64,000 nt of DNA, from NCBI GenBank assembly GCA_951828535.1, contig OX639990.1, positions 1,971,300 to 2,035,299 of the forward strand. The letters are read 5' to 3'. The DNA is from an uncultured Candidatus Entotheonella sp. Lineage in GTDB: Bacteria; Tectomicrobia; Entotheonellia; Entotheonellales; Entotheonellaceae. A program made the translations under genes and the position numbers. Below the pieces are notes generated by a model. The model was not told where the DNA came from. It made no database searches and saw nothing but the letters and a program-made list of their open reading frames with translations. Positions 1 through 10,141 of this stretch are shown here, piece by piece; the stretch's first letter is position 1; each line of letters begins with the position of its first letter.

Positions 1-2
1 AC

Positions 3-236
3 GTGTCGCTTTCCTGCAGCGGCGACGACCTCGATATCGCGGCGACCGGCACCGTGACCTGGCAGGACTCGATTCGCAACGCCGTGCTCGACCTGCGCTG
101 GCAGATACGGTCACAGGACCTTTACCGGCAGGAAGTCAATTTTCTGGGCGCCCTGGTCGGCCAGGAATCCAACGACGACGGCGAACTTTCGTTCCGCCTG
201 TACGGTCCCTGGCAGCGCTTGAGAACCAGTGGGTAG
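3..236 (+). CDS. C-terminal part of an unidentified protein
   Basis: This is the last 77 codons of a reading frame that is open at the left edge, ending at a TAG 130 bases before alaS. The first in-frame GTG (base 3) is probably internal. The peptide alternates polar and hydrophobic residues in a beta-strand-like pattern and has no catalytic motif I recognise. The pattern recalls the C-terminus of AsmA-like type II secretion GspN proteins, but that is a weak impression only. Confidence 0.45.
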   Translation: MSLSCSGDDLDIAATGTVTWQDSIRNAVLDLRWQIRSQDLYRQEVNFLGALVGQESNDDGELSFRLYGPWQRLRTSG

Positions 237-365
237 CGAAGAGCGGGGCAACACCCCATACGCGCAGATGCCGCGCTCCCGGGTTTTGGATTTCGCTAAA
301 CACCAGCCGCTGGTTTTTAACTGACCCCTAGCCACTGATCACTAACCGCTAATAGGAAATCAGCA

Positions 366-3040
<2,675 letters not shown>

Positions 3041-3044
<4 letters not shown>

Positions 3045-3559
3045 GCACAGACCGAAAAGCCGAGCCGCACTGGAGCCATATCGACGCGCAGGGCCGCGCC
3101 AACATGGTCGACGTGGGCGCCAAACCGACGAGCGAGCGCCAAGCGGTGGCGCGCGGCAGCGTCTACATGCAGGCCGCCACCCTGCGGGCCATCGTCGATC
3201 AGGAAATCAGCAAGGGCGACGTGCTGCAGGTGGCGCGCATCGCCGGCATCATGGCCGCCAAGCAGACGTCGTCGCTCATCCCCATGTGCCACCCGCTGGA
3301 AATCACCCACGTCAGGGTCGATCTGCAGCCCGACGCCGAAGCCGCCTGCGTGCGGCTCGAAGCAACCGTGCGGACCGTGGGCCGCACCGGGGTCGAAATG
3401 GAGGCCTTGACCGCCGTCACCGTCGCCGGTCTGACCGTCTACGACATGTGCAAGAGCCTCGACCGCCAGATGCGCCTGGGCGAGGTGGAATTGCTCTCCA
3501 AGAGCGGCGGCAAGAGCGGGCGGTACACGCATCCCGATTATCGTAGTCAGGAGGGATGA
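3041..3559 (+). CDS. moaC: Cyclic pyranopterin monophosphate synthase MoaC
   Basis: MoaC converts 3',8-cyclo-7,8-dihydro-GTP into cyclic pyranopterin monophosphate in molybdenum cofactor synthesis. The 172-residue product has the family signatures in order: an N-terminal NMVDVGAKP-type strand, AAKQTSSLIPMCHPL around residues 75-89, and GVEMEALTAV followed by LTVYDMCKS around residues 115-138. The closing KSGGKSG is also typical. I chose the GTG at 3041 because it forms a GTGA overlap with the alaS stop and gives a normal-length protein. Longer readings in this frame run inside alaS and are not credible. No other Mo-cofactor gene is visible nearby. Confidence 0.96.
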
Positions 3560-3560
3560 T

Positions 3561-3854
3561 ATGAACCGGAGCGAGTTCTGGACGGTCATTGCAGCGGCCG
3601 CTGCCGTGGTCGTTCTGTTGTGGACGATCTGGAGCGACGTTGCCGAAAACCGGCGCGCCATCAGCCAGGGATTCATCGAGGTGCATAAGGAGATTGCCGA
3701 CGTGCACAAGGTACTGGCTGAAATCCAGGTCAGCATTGCGGACCTGCGCACGGAGATGATCCGCGAGACCTCGCAGAACCGCGAAGACATCAGCAAGGTG
3801 AATTCGCGGATCGACGTTCTCGAAGCGGCGAGGGAACAAAGACCCGCCGAATGA
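3561..3854 (+). CDS. Small membrane-anchored coiled-coil protein
   Basis: The 97-residue product starts one base after the moaC stop. Residues 7-24 form one hydrophobic transmembrane segment, and about 65 residues of heptad-rich helix follow (IADVHKVLAEIQVSIADLR and similar), predicted to be a coiled coil. No enzyme motif is visible. The arrangement is very like the unrelated-locus gene at 44677 (transmembrane helix, coiled coil, short charged tail). The tight spacing to moaC implies co-transcription, but the role is unknown. Confidence 0.75.
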   Translation: MNRSEFWTVIAAAAAVVVLLWTIWSDVAENRRAISQGFIEVHKEIADVHKVLAEIQVSIADLRTEMIRETSQNREDISKVNSRIDVLEAAREQRPAE

Positions 3855-3876
3855 CTCTGAAAGAGGAACAAATGAC

Positions 3877-4965
3877 ATGCACGTAACGCACGTAACGACC
3901 CGGGTGCTGCGCACGCCGGCTGACAATCCTCTCGTCGTCGGACTGCCGGTTGGCGACGCCACCCGCGAGTTCGTCACCCTGGAACTGGGCACCGACGCGG
4001 GGCTGACGGGCATCGGGCTGACGTTCTTCGGCGGCCCGCTGACCAAGGCGCTTCAGGAGGCCATTGAGGCGCTGGGCGCCCTGGTGGTGGGCGAAAATCC
4101 GCTGTACGTCGAGCGCATCGTCGACAAGCTGCGCGCGGCGGCCAGCGGCGCCGGTCCGGGCGGCATTTTCACCTTGGCCATGGCAGCCATCGATCTGGCC
4201 CTGTGGGACCTGAAGGGCAAGGCGCTCGACCAGCCCGTGCATGCCCTGCTTGGCGGCTACCGCGACCGCGCCCCCACCTACGCCAGCGGCGCCCTGATGC
4301 GCGATTTTCCCACCCCCTACCTGAAGGACGCCGGGCCGCGCCTGGTGGAGATGGGCTTCCAGCAGATGAAGATGCAGCTTGGCGGCGAGTCGACCGTCGA
4401 GCGCGAGCTGGAGCGCGTGCGGCTGATCCGCGACGGCATCGGCCCCGAGATCGACCTGATGTGCGACATCAACCAGCTGTGGAACGTCAACCAGGCCATC
4501 GACATGGGCCGGCGGCTGGAGCCGTTCGACCTGTTCTGGCTGGAGGACGTGGTGGCGCACGACGACTTCCAAGGGCTGGCGCGGGTTGCCGACGCCCTCA
4601 CCACGCCGATCGCCACCGGCGAGTACCATTACGGCATCGTGCCGTTCCGCCACATGCTGGAGGCGCGCTCCGTTGACATCGTCATGATCGACGTGCTGCG
4701 CGCCGGCGGCATCACGCAGTGGATGAAGATCGCCGGCATGGCCGAGGCGTTCAACCTGCCGGTGGTCAGCCACCTGCTACCGGAAATCCACGTGCACATG
4801 ATGGCCGCCATCCCCAACGGCCTGACCATCGAGTACATGCCCTGGAGCCTGCGTCTGTTCGAGGAAACTCCGGCCCTCGAGGACGGCCAACTGGTGGTGC
4901 CATCCAAGCCCGGCCTGGGGCTGGCCTTCTCCGCCGAGACCATCAAGCGCTATGAGGTCAGCTAA
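3877..4965 (+). CDS. Enolase-superfamily enzyme of the mandelate racemase type
   Basis: The 362-residue product has the capping N-terminal domain and (beta/alpha)7-beta barrel of the mandelate racemase/muconate lactonizing group. The expected Mg2+ ligands are Asp197 (CDINQ), Glu223 (WLEDV) and Glu249 (TGEYH). His299 (VSHLLPE) and Asp272 (MIDVL) fit the His-Asp dyad of the racemase subgroup. The usual KxK at the end of barrel strand 2 reads KMQ (Lys165, Gln167), so the second catalytic lysine is replaced by glutamine. Substrate cannot be assigned; an acid-sugar dehydratase or a divergent member is possible. The end overlaps the next gene by 14 bases, which suggests a two-step operon with the MBL-fold hydrolase. 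Confidence 0.9.
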   Translation: MHVTHVTTRVLRTPADNPLVVGLPVGDATREFVTLELGTDAGLTGIGLTFFGGPLTKALQEAIEALGALVVGENPLYVERIVDKLRAAASGAGPGGIFTLAMAAIDLALWDLKGKALDQPVHALLGGYRDRAPTYASGALMRDFPTPYLKDAGPRLVEMGFQQMKMQLGGESTVERELERVRLIRDGIGPEIDLMCDINQLWNVNQAIDMGRRLEPFDLFWLEDVVAHDDFQGLARVADALTTPIATGEYHYGIVPFRHMLEARSVDIVMIDVLRAGGITQWMKIAGMAEAFNLPVVSHLLPEIHVHMMAAIPNGLTIEYMPWSLRLFEETPALEDGQLVVPSKPGLGLAFSAETIKRYEVS

Positions 4966-6436
4966 GCCATCCGAGCGGCCCTTTGCCCCCCGCACCTACG
5001 GCAGGCTGGAACAGGTGACGCCGCGCGTCTACCTGTTTCGCAACGTGGTGAACAGCGTGGTGGTGCTGGGGGACGATGCCGTGGCGGTGATCGACACGCA
5101 GGTGAATGCGCCGATGGCGCGGCGCCTGCTGGCGCACGTGCGGGCGTTGTCCGACAAGCCGCTGCGGTGGGTCGTCAACACGCACTATCACTGGGATCAC
5201 ACCGCCGGCAACGGCATCTTTCGGGAAGCCGGTGCCACCCTCGTTTCCAGCGCCCTGACGCGGGAATTCATGCACACGCGGGCCGCCCGGCAGCAGGCGT
5301 TTCTCGCCTCACGCGGCTTCGAGCTCGGGCCGGAGCCCTGCCTGGCTGATGAGACGGTGACGGGCGAGCGAGAGATCGACCTGGGCAACCAGCGTCTGAT
5401 TCTGAAATCGCTGGGCGCCGCGGAAACCGACGACGCCCTGGCGGTCCACCTGCCGCAGGAAGGCTGCGTGGCGGCGGGCGATACGGTGATGACCGGCAGC
5501 TTTCCGATGTTCGGCCAGCCGGTGATGGACGAAGGGCTGATGGGCACACCCCGCTGGCTGGACACCCTGGCCGCCATCGAGCGTCTGCAGCCGGACCACG
5601 TGCTCCCCGGCCACGGCCCCGTGGCTCACGAGGCGGACCTCTCCCTCCTCAAACGCCTCGAACGCTATTTCCTGGACGAAGTCGGCGCCCGCGTGTCGCG
5701 CGGCATGCCCCTATCGGCGCTGCTGGCCGACCTGGAGGCGCAGCTACCCGAGTGGATCACGGCAATTCCGGTCGTCTGGGGCACGCCGCGCTATGCTATC
5801 CTGCGCGTCTACCGCGGCCTGGTGCAGGGCGAGGGCGATAAGCCCGGCTGGCAGCAATACAAGCCGTCGGCCATTCCCTGTTCCGACCCCGGCAGCGTGT
5901 CAGCGGCCTGTGAGGAGTTGACGACCGTTGCGTCGTTCCAGACCGCCGCCCAGGAATTCGCCGAAGGCGGCGACCCCGGCGGCGCCATCGCCGCCGCCCG
6001 CCGCGCCACCGAATGCCTGCCGGATGAGCCCGCCGCCTGGGTGTGCCTCGCCGATCATCTCGTGCGCGGCGCCGCCCATGTCCCCAGCGTGCTCGAAAAG
6101 GGCGACTTTTTCGCGCCGGCCCGCGCCGCCCTGCACCACGCCCTTGACCTCGATCCCGGATACGCTCCGGCGCGTCTCGCGCTCGGTCGCTTTCTCGTCA
6201 TGTCGGCCTACCGCAACGGCCATGACCCCACGCCGGGCATGACCCATCTGCGCCACGTCATCGACGCCGCACCCGAGGACGCCGCCCTGCTGGCCGACGC
6301 CCATTTCTACCTCGGCTTGGCGCACCGCACCCAGGCCGACGAACGGCAGGCCGGCGCCGCATTCGCTGCCGCCCTGCAGCGCCAGCCGACGCACCGTGCC
6401 GCGCGTTTAGCCCTTGCCGCGGACGAGAGACACTGA
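4952..6436 (+). CDS. MBL-fold metallo-hydrolase with C-terminal TPR-like repeats
   Basis: Residues 20-225 form a metallo-beta-lactamase domain with the metal motif HYHWDH (His78, His80, Asp82, His83). Further ligand candidates are the histidine in LPGHGP near residue 218 and the aspartate in AAGDTVM. Residues about 330-490 are Ala-rich helical repeats of TPR character. Related proteins include zinc hydrolases of quinoprotein dehydrogenase loci, but no such dehydrogenase is present here. The 14-base overlap with the enolase-superfamily gene implies coupled translation and a shared pathway. No signal peptide is evident. The substrate is unknown. Confidence 0.88.
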   Translation: MRSAKPSERPFAPRTYGRLEQVTPRVYLFRNVVNSVVVLGDDAVAVIDTQVNAPMARRLLAHVRALSDKPLRWVVNTHYHWDHTAGNGIFREAGATLVSSALTREFMHTRAARQQAFLASRGFELGPEPCLADETVTGEREIDLGNQRLILKSLGAAETDDALAVHLPQEGCVAAGDTVMTGSFPMFGQPVMDEGLMGTPRWLDTLAAIERLQPDHVLPGHGPVAHEADLSLLKRLERYFLDEVGARVSRGMPLSALLADLEAQLPEWITAIPVVWGTPRYAILRVYRGLVQGEGDKPGWQQYKPSAIPCSDPGSVSAACEELTTVASFQTAAQEFAEGGDPGGAIAAARRATECLPDEPAAWVCLADHLVRGAAHVPSVLEKGDFFAPARAALHHALDLDPGYAPARLALGRFLVMSAYRNGHDPTPGMTHLRHVIDAAPEDAALLADAHFYLGLAHRTQADERQAGAAFAAALQRQPTHRAARLALAADERH

Positions 6437-6446
6437 GGACGCTGGG

Positions 6447-7148
6447 TCAATGCGATGCCGGCAGGTGTTCCAATCGGGATAACCAGTCAGCGAAGTGGGG
6501 ACACTGGCCGCGTATCGCGTCGAGGCCGATGCGCAGCGCAGCGTTGGTGCCGTCCAAGGGTTTTTGGTACCCGGGCACCAGGGCCAGAATACGCTTGGAG
6601 GGAGCGGTGTCGGCTGAATCGTTGATGTGTTCCGGGGTGTCGAATTGAGCTCGGATGTCCTGAAACTTTCCGGCAAGTTGAGGCCCGCGGCCGATTCCTT
6701 CCGCGAAACCTTGGCAGTCGCTGAACAGCAGGGCTTCGAACTCGTGCATCATCACGAACGGCACGAATCGGCTGGTGCTGGAACTGTTGCCCAGGCTCCG
6801 AATGACGTCATCGTGGAGGGCATGTTCAACCCTGGCAGGTCTGTCCGGAAATGGCAGCCGGGCGGCATCGGCGCGCTTGGGCCAGGCTTTGGGTCCGGTT
6901 CGTGGCAGGCCATAGTAATCAACCATTGTACTGACGATGCATTCCGTATCCGCACGCAAATGATTCACGATACCTTGCCGCACCGACGACCACGCACGAC
7001 CCCCACCTCGACCGGACCGCTGACGGGCATTCCCCATCAAGCGGGCACCGACCTGGTTATAACCGACACGGTGAAGATGCGGCGCCAGGACTTTATTGAC
7101 GAAAGTCTCTTCCGTTTCGCCTTCGACATGGACCAGCAGTCGGGTCAT
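6447..7148 (-). CDS. DUF4276 family protein, partner of the upstream ATPase
   Basis: The 233-residue protein opens with LLVHVEGETEETFVNKVL, the hallmark of DUF4276, whose members are thought to have a TOPRIM-like fold with an early glutamate. A conserved central part follows (MMHEFEALLFSD near residue 136), then the closing PSKRILALVPGYQKPLDG. It lies 21 bases downstream of an SMC-like ATPase on the same strand. That pairing recalls OLD-like and PARIS-like ATPase-plus-TOPRIM defence modules. A nuclease-type effector role is inferred from the fold and neighbour, not seen directly. Confidence 0.87.
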   Translation of the reverse strand: MTRLLVHVEGETEETFVNKVLAPHLHRVGYNQVGARLMGNARQRSGRGGGRAWSSVRQGIVNHLRADTECIVSTMVDYYGLPRTGPKAWPKRADAARLPFPDRPARVEHALHDDVIRSLGNSSSTSRFVPFVMMHEFEALLFSDCQGFAEGIGRGPQLAGKFQDIRAQFDTPEHINDSADTAPSKRILALVPGYQKPLDGTNAALRIGLDAIRGQCPHFADWLSRLEHLPASH

Positions 7149-7169
7149 GCGCAGTAAGTCCGTGAGTTA

Positions 7170-8270
7170 TCAAGCCGGGCGGCCGCCAATCTCATTCTTC
7201 TCCCACAGTTGCCCCAGGCTGTAATCTGCCAACCACACTTCCAGACTCGCAGAATCAAGGCGCGAAAAAGCCACCTCTCCGCCGACTCGATCGGCCACGA
7301 TTACGTCTTCCGGTTCAAAATGATCCAGCAGCAGCGGGGACTGGGTGGCCACAACTAACTGGGTCTCCTGGGAAGCCTTTTTGACCAGGGAGGCCAGCAT
7401 AAGGATGGCGTACGGATGCAACCCGAGTTCGGGTTCGTCCAGAAGAATGACGGAGGGCCGAGTCTGTCGTGGCTGCTGCAGAAGGGTGACCAGGGCGATG
7501 AAACGCAAGGTACCGTCCGAAAGCGCCGCGGCGTCGAAATCAGCGTCAGAATCCCGGTGCCGCCATTGTAGGCGGATTTTATCCTCATTAAGCGCTAGCG
7601 GAGCCAAGGCGAAGTCGTCGAAAAATGGGGCAACCAGTTGGATGGAACGCCGTATCAGCTCGTAATCTGTCCGGTGCTGGTGGCGAAGAACGTACAGAAA
7701 CGCAGCAAGATTCGATCCATCCTGCTGCAAGAAGCGATTGTCGTCTACAGCGCACGTCCTCTTCATGGGTGATACGCTGCTGGTGTCGTGAAAATGGTAG
7801 ACGCGCCACGTGTCCAGATATTTACGAATAAAAGCAGTGATTCTCCTTTCGCCCCGCGGCTCAGCGATGCCGGCCTCGCCGCCGGAGCCCCGTAATCCAT
7901 CTACATAAGGTTGATCGTACTTCTTGTCCCAGAAGGACACCCACTCCGTTTCGGGGAAAAGCGAGTCGTCATCCGTTGGGACAAGTGTTATCCCGTATTG
8001 ATTAACCTCTCGGTTGAATGAGACAGAAATTTCGAGTTCTCCGGTTGTCCTGGCACCGAAGTGCAGAATTGAATTCGCACCCCCGGCTGTCCCGACGTAG
8101 CGCTGAAGCCGTCCTGTTCGAACCGCCCGCAAGAACGAAAAAACCTCGATAAGACTTGATTTGCCGGAGCCGTTCGGACCGATCAGGACGTTGATCGGGC
8201 TGAGCATCAGACGTTCCACGTTCTTGATGCTCTTGAATCCCTTAACAGTTATCCAGTCAAGTACGGCCAT
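7170..8270 (-). CDS. AAA family (SMC/OLD-like) ATPase
   Basis: This is an ABC-type ATPase of the AAA_21 class. The Walker A motif is LIGPNGSGKSS (near residue 30), a signature-like region AALSDGTLRFIAL follows, the Walker B is VILLDEPELGLHPYA, and the switch is VVATQSPLLLD. I chose the ATG at 8270, which has GGGTGA seven bases upstream; a GTG at 8279 is also possible. The DUF4276 gene follows 21 bases later, so they form an operon. By analogy with OLD-family defence modules, this ATPase may sense invader DNA and release the DUF4276 effector. That role is an inference. Confidence 0.88.
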   Translation of the reverse strand: MAVLDWITVKGFKSIKNVERLMLSPINVLIGPNGSGKSSLIEVFSFLRAVRTGRLQRYVGTAGGANSILHFGARTTGELEISVSFNREVNQYGITLVPTDDDSLFPETEWVSFWDKKYDQPYVDGLRGSGGEAGIAEPRGERRITAFIRKYLDTWRVYHFHDTSSVSPMKRTCAVDDNRFLQQDGSNLAAFLYVLRHQHRTDYELIRRSIQLVAPFFDDFALAPLALNEDKIRLQWRHRDSDADFDAAALSDGTLRFIALVTLLQQPRQTRPSVILLDEPELGLHPYAILMLASLVKKASQETQLVVATQSPLLLDHFEPEDVIVADRVGGEVAFSRLDSASLEVWLADYSLGQLWEKNEIGGRPA

Positions 8271-8461
8271 GACATTCACCCAGGAAACAAGGTTGGCACG
8301 GTGCAGGAGAATTTTTTCTCCGTTGAACCGCTGCGCGATTATACACGCAGGTTGTGGCGGGAAAAGTCGGGGACCTTGGCGGCCCGTCTTCCTTCGATCT
8401 GTCTATCGGTTTATGATTCGCATAGAAGTCAACTCGGAACACAAAGCAGGGAGGCAGGTGA

Positions 8462-9091
8462 ATGGAAGCTATCGTCATTGCCATTATCGGTATCGTCGGG
8501 GCGCTGCTGGCGGGGGTGCTTGGGCGTTCGGGGCAAGCCGAATCGGGAGCGGCTTCGACCGGGGTGGACCCGGTGGCACGGGTCGCGGCCTTGGTCGGCG
8601 GGGTGCTGGCTCTGACCGCGGTCGTCCTCGTCGTCATGGTGTCGGTGGGACCGCTACACCGGCTCGAAGACGTGGGCCAGCGCCTGGAGGACCTCGGCCA
8701 TCTGACCGTCAAATCCACCAAGGTCCTTGCCGACTTCGCCGCCTCGCCGGACGACACCAATCCTGCAGACCAGACCAAGCTGCTGGCAGCGGAAGCCAAG
8801 GCGATTCTCGACGGCAACGGACCCCAGGTCATGAGCGCCGCCGGCAGGCGCTGGGCGGTCGGCGACGTGGTGTACGTCAACGAAGGCCAATGGGTCACGC
8901 CGCTGCATCCCCAAGGCCGCCGCGACCGCACCGCCGCCAGCGAAACCTGCGGCATCGAGCCCGCCGGTAGCCTGACCATCCGCGGCTTCAGCGAGCGCCG
9001 CCGAGCAGCCCTTCTCCAATACACCCCGCCCGGCCCCACCACCGGCACCCGCTGTCCCTCGGGCACGTACTTCTTCTACCGGGTCAAGTAG
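8462..9091 (+). CDS. Hypothetical membrane protein with two N-terminal helices
   Basis: The 209-residue product has a hydrophobic segment at residues 3-20 and another at about 43-62, separated by a Gly/Ser-rich loop. A soluble region of about 145 residues follows with no motif that I recognise; it contains two cysteines (CGIEP, RCPSG) near the end. The start at 8462 is preceded by GGCAGGTGA. It is divergent from the ATPase/DUF4276 pair and convergent with the restriction gene, so it is probably a single-gene unit. The function is unknown. Confidence 0.75.
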   Translation: MEAIVIAIIGIVGALLAGVLGRSGQAESGAASTGVDPVARVAALVGGVLALTAVVLVVMVSVGPLHRLEDVGQRLEDLGHLTVKSTKVLADFAASPDDTNPADQTKLLAAEAKAILDGNGPQVMSAAGRRWAVGDVVYVNEGQWVTPLHPQGRRDRTAASETCGIEPAGSLTIRGFSERRRAALLQYTPPGPTTGTRCPSGTYFFYRVK

Positions 9092-9108
9092 AACAGAGGC
9101 GTGAGCGC

Positions 9109-10140
9109 CTACCGGGAACGAAACTCCGCCAGACGCGTGTGCTCCACCATTTGCCCCACGTTTTGCAGAGTGAAGACTTTGCCCCGCGTTGACAGCAGAA
9201 GTTTCTTCATATCCTCCCGGCGCACGCCGAAACCCCGTCCCGCAATACAGGCAACGACCTCGAATTTCGGCTCATGGGGAGACTGCCCTTCCAGGCTGAG
9301 CGCAGCAAGATGCTGAACGCGCGTTACCTTATCGCGCGCTGTGCCGTCGTCCTCGGTTAGTTTGGCTTCGATAATGACTTGCGGATTGAACTCGTTGGGA
9401 ACGACGAAATCAGGCGCTTGGTCGAAGCCGGGCAAGCGTTCGGCCCGCCTTGTCTTGCGGAAGCTGATGGCGGCGCGGGATAGAACGTCTTCAATGGCGT
9501 TTTCGACGATATCGCCGACAAGTTCGCTGACCGAATCCCGATGACCCGCAAATGGCCGGCCGAGAAAGCGCTCGTATAGCAGGACGGAATACGGCACTCC
9601 CAGGTTCGCCAGAGCCTGCAGGCTGACAAGTCCGGCTTTGGTATCCGCCTTGTCGAAGCGGTGCAGGTTGTCACGAGACGTTTCAGGGACACCGGACGCA
9701 AGCATGTGACAGGCAGCAGCTATCAACGCATGGATGCGCCCTTCCGTAACGTTTCCATCACGCGGCAGCGCCGCCGCAGGAGCTATACGGATTTTTCTGT
9801 CGATCGCGCGAGCGGCGCCTTGGCTGACCGAGACGCCGGTCAACCGGCTAGCGTAATATGCCCACTCCGGCGGCGTAAACCCCAGCATGCAGCGCAGAAC
9901 AATCAGCGAAATCGGCACTTCGGATACAACCTGCATCACCCTCTCTGGCGTGACGGCCGTAAAATTCCTCGTTGCCCGCTTCAGGGCCTCATAACCGGCT
10001 TCAAATGTTGAGAACTCCACAAACCCCCTGCCCTTTGGCAGGACCAGAAATTCTGACTCGAGACATCCGAATACGGCATCAACGCACGCATCCAGGTTGG
10101 TTTGAACTTCATCGAAGCCAACTTCAAAGGGAAAAGGCAC
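9109..10140 (-). CDS. Putative restriction endonuclease, PD-(D/E)XK type
   Basis: The 343-residue product follows a DNA methylase by one base on the same strand. Near the C-terminus it has a PD-(D/E)XK arrangement: Asp244 in APDFVV, then Glu258 and Lys260 in VIIEAKL. A basic helix just before it (RKTRRAERLPG) could contact DNA. The GTG at 10140 was chosen because a perfect AGGAGG lies six bases upstream, while the longer reading would overlap the methylase. Its position and the nuclease motif make it the likely restriction partner of that methylase. The recognition sequence is not predictable from sequence. Confidence 0.72.
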   Translation of the reverse strand: MPFPFEVGFDEVQTNLDACVDAVFGCLESEFLVLPKGRGFVEFSTFEAGYEALKRATRNFTAVTPERVMQVVSEVPISLIVLRCMLGFTPPEWAYYASRLTGVSVSQGAARAIDRKIRIAPAAALPRDGNVTEGRIHALIAAACHMLASGVPETSRDNLHRFDKADTKAGLVSLQALANLGVPYSVLLYERFLGRPFAGHRDSVSELVGDIVENAIEDVLSRAAISFRKTRRAERLPGFDQAPDFVVPNEFNPQVIIEAKLTEDDGTARDKVTRVQHLAALSLEGQSPHEPKFEVVACIAGRGFGVRREDMKKLLLSTRGKVFTLQNVGQMVEHTRLAEFRSR

Positions 10141-10141
10141 T

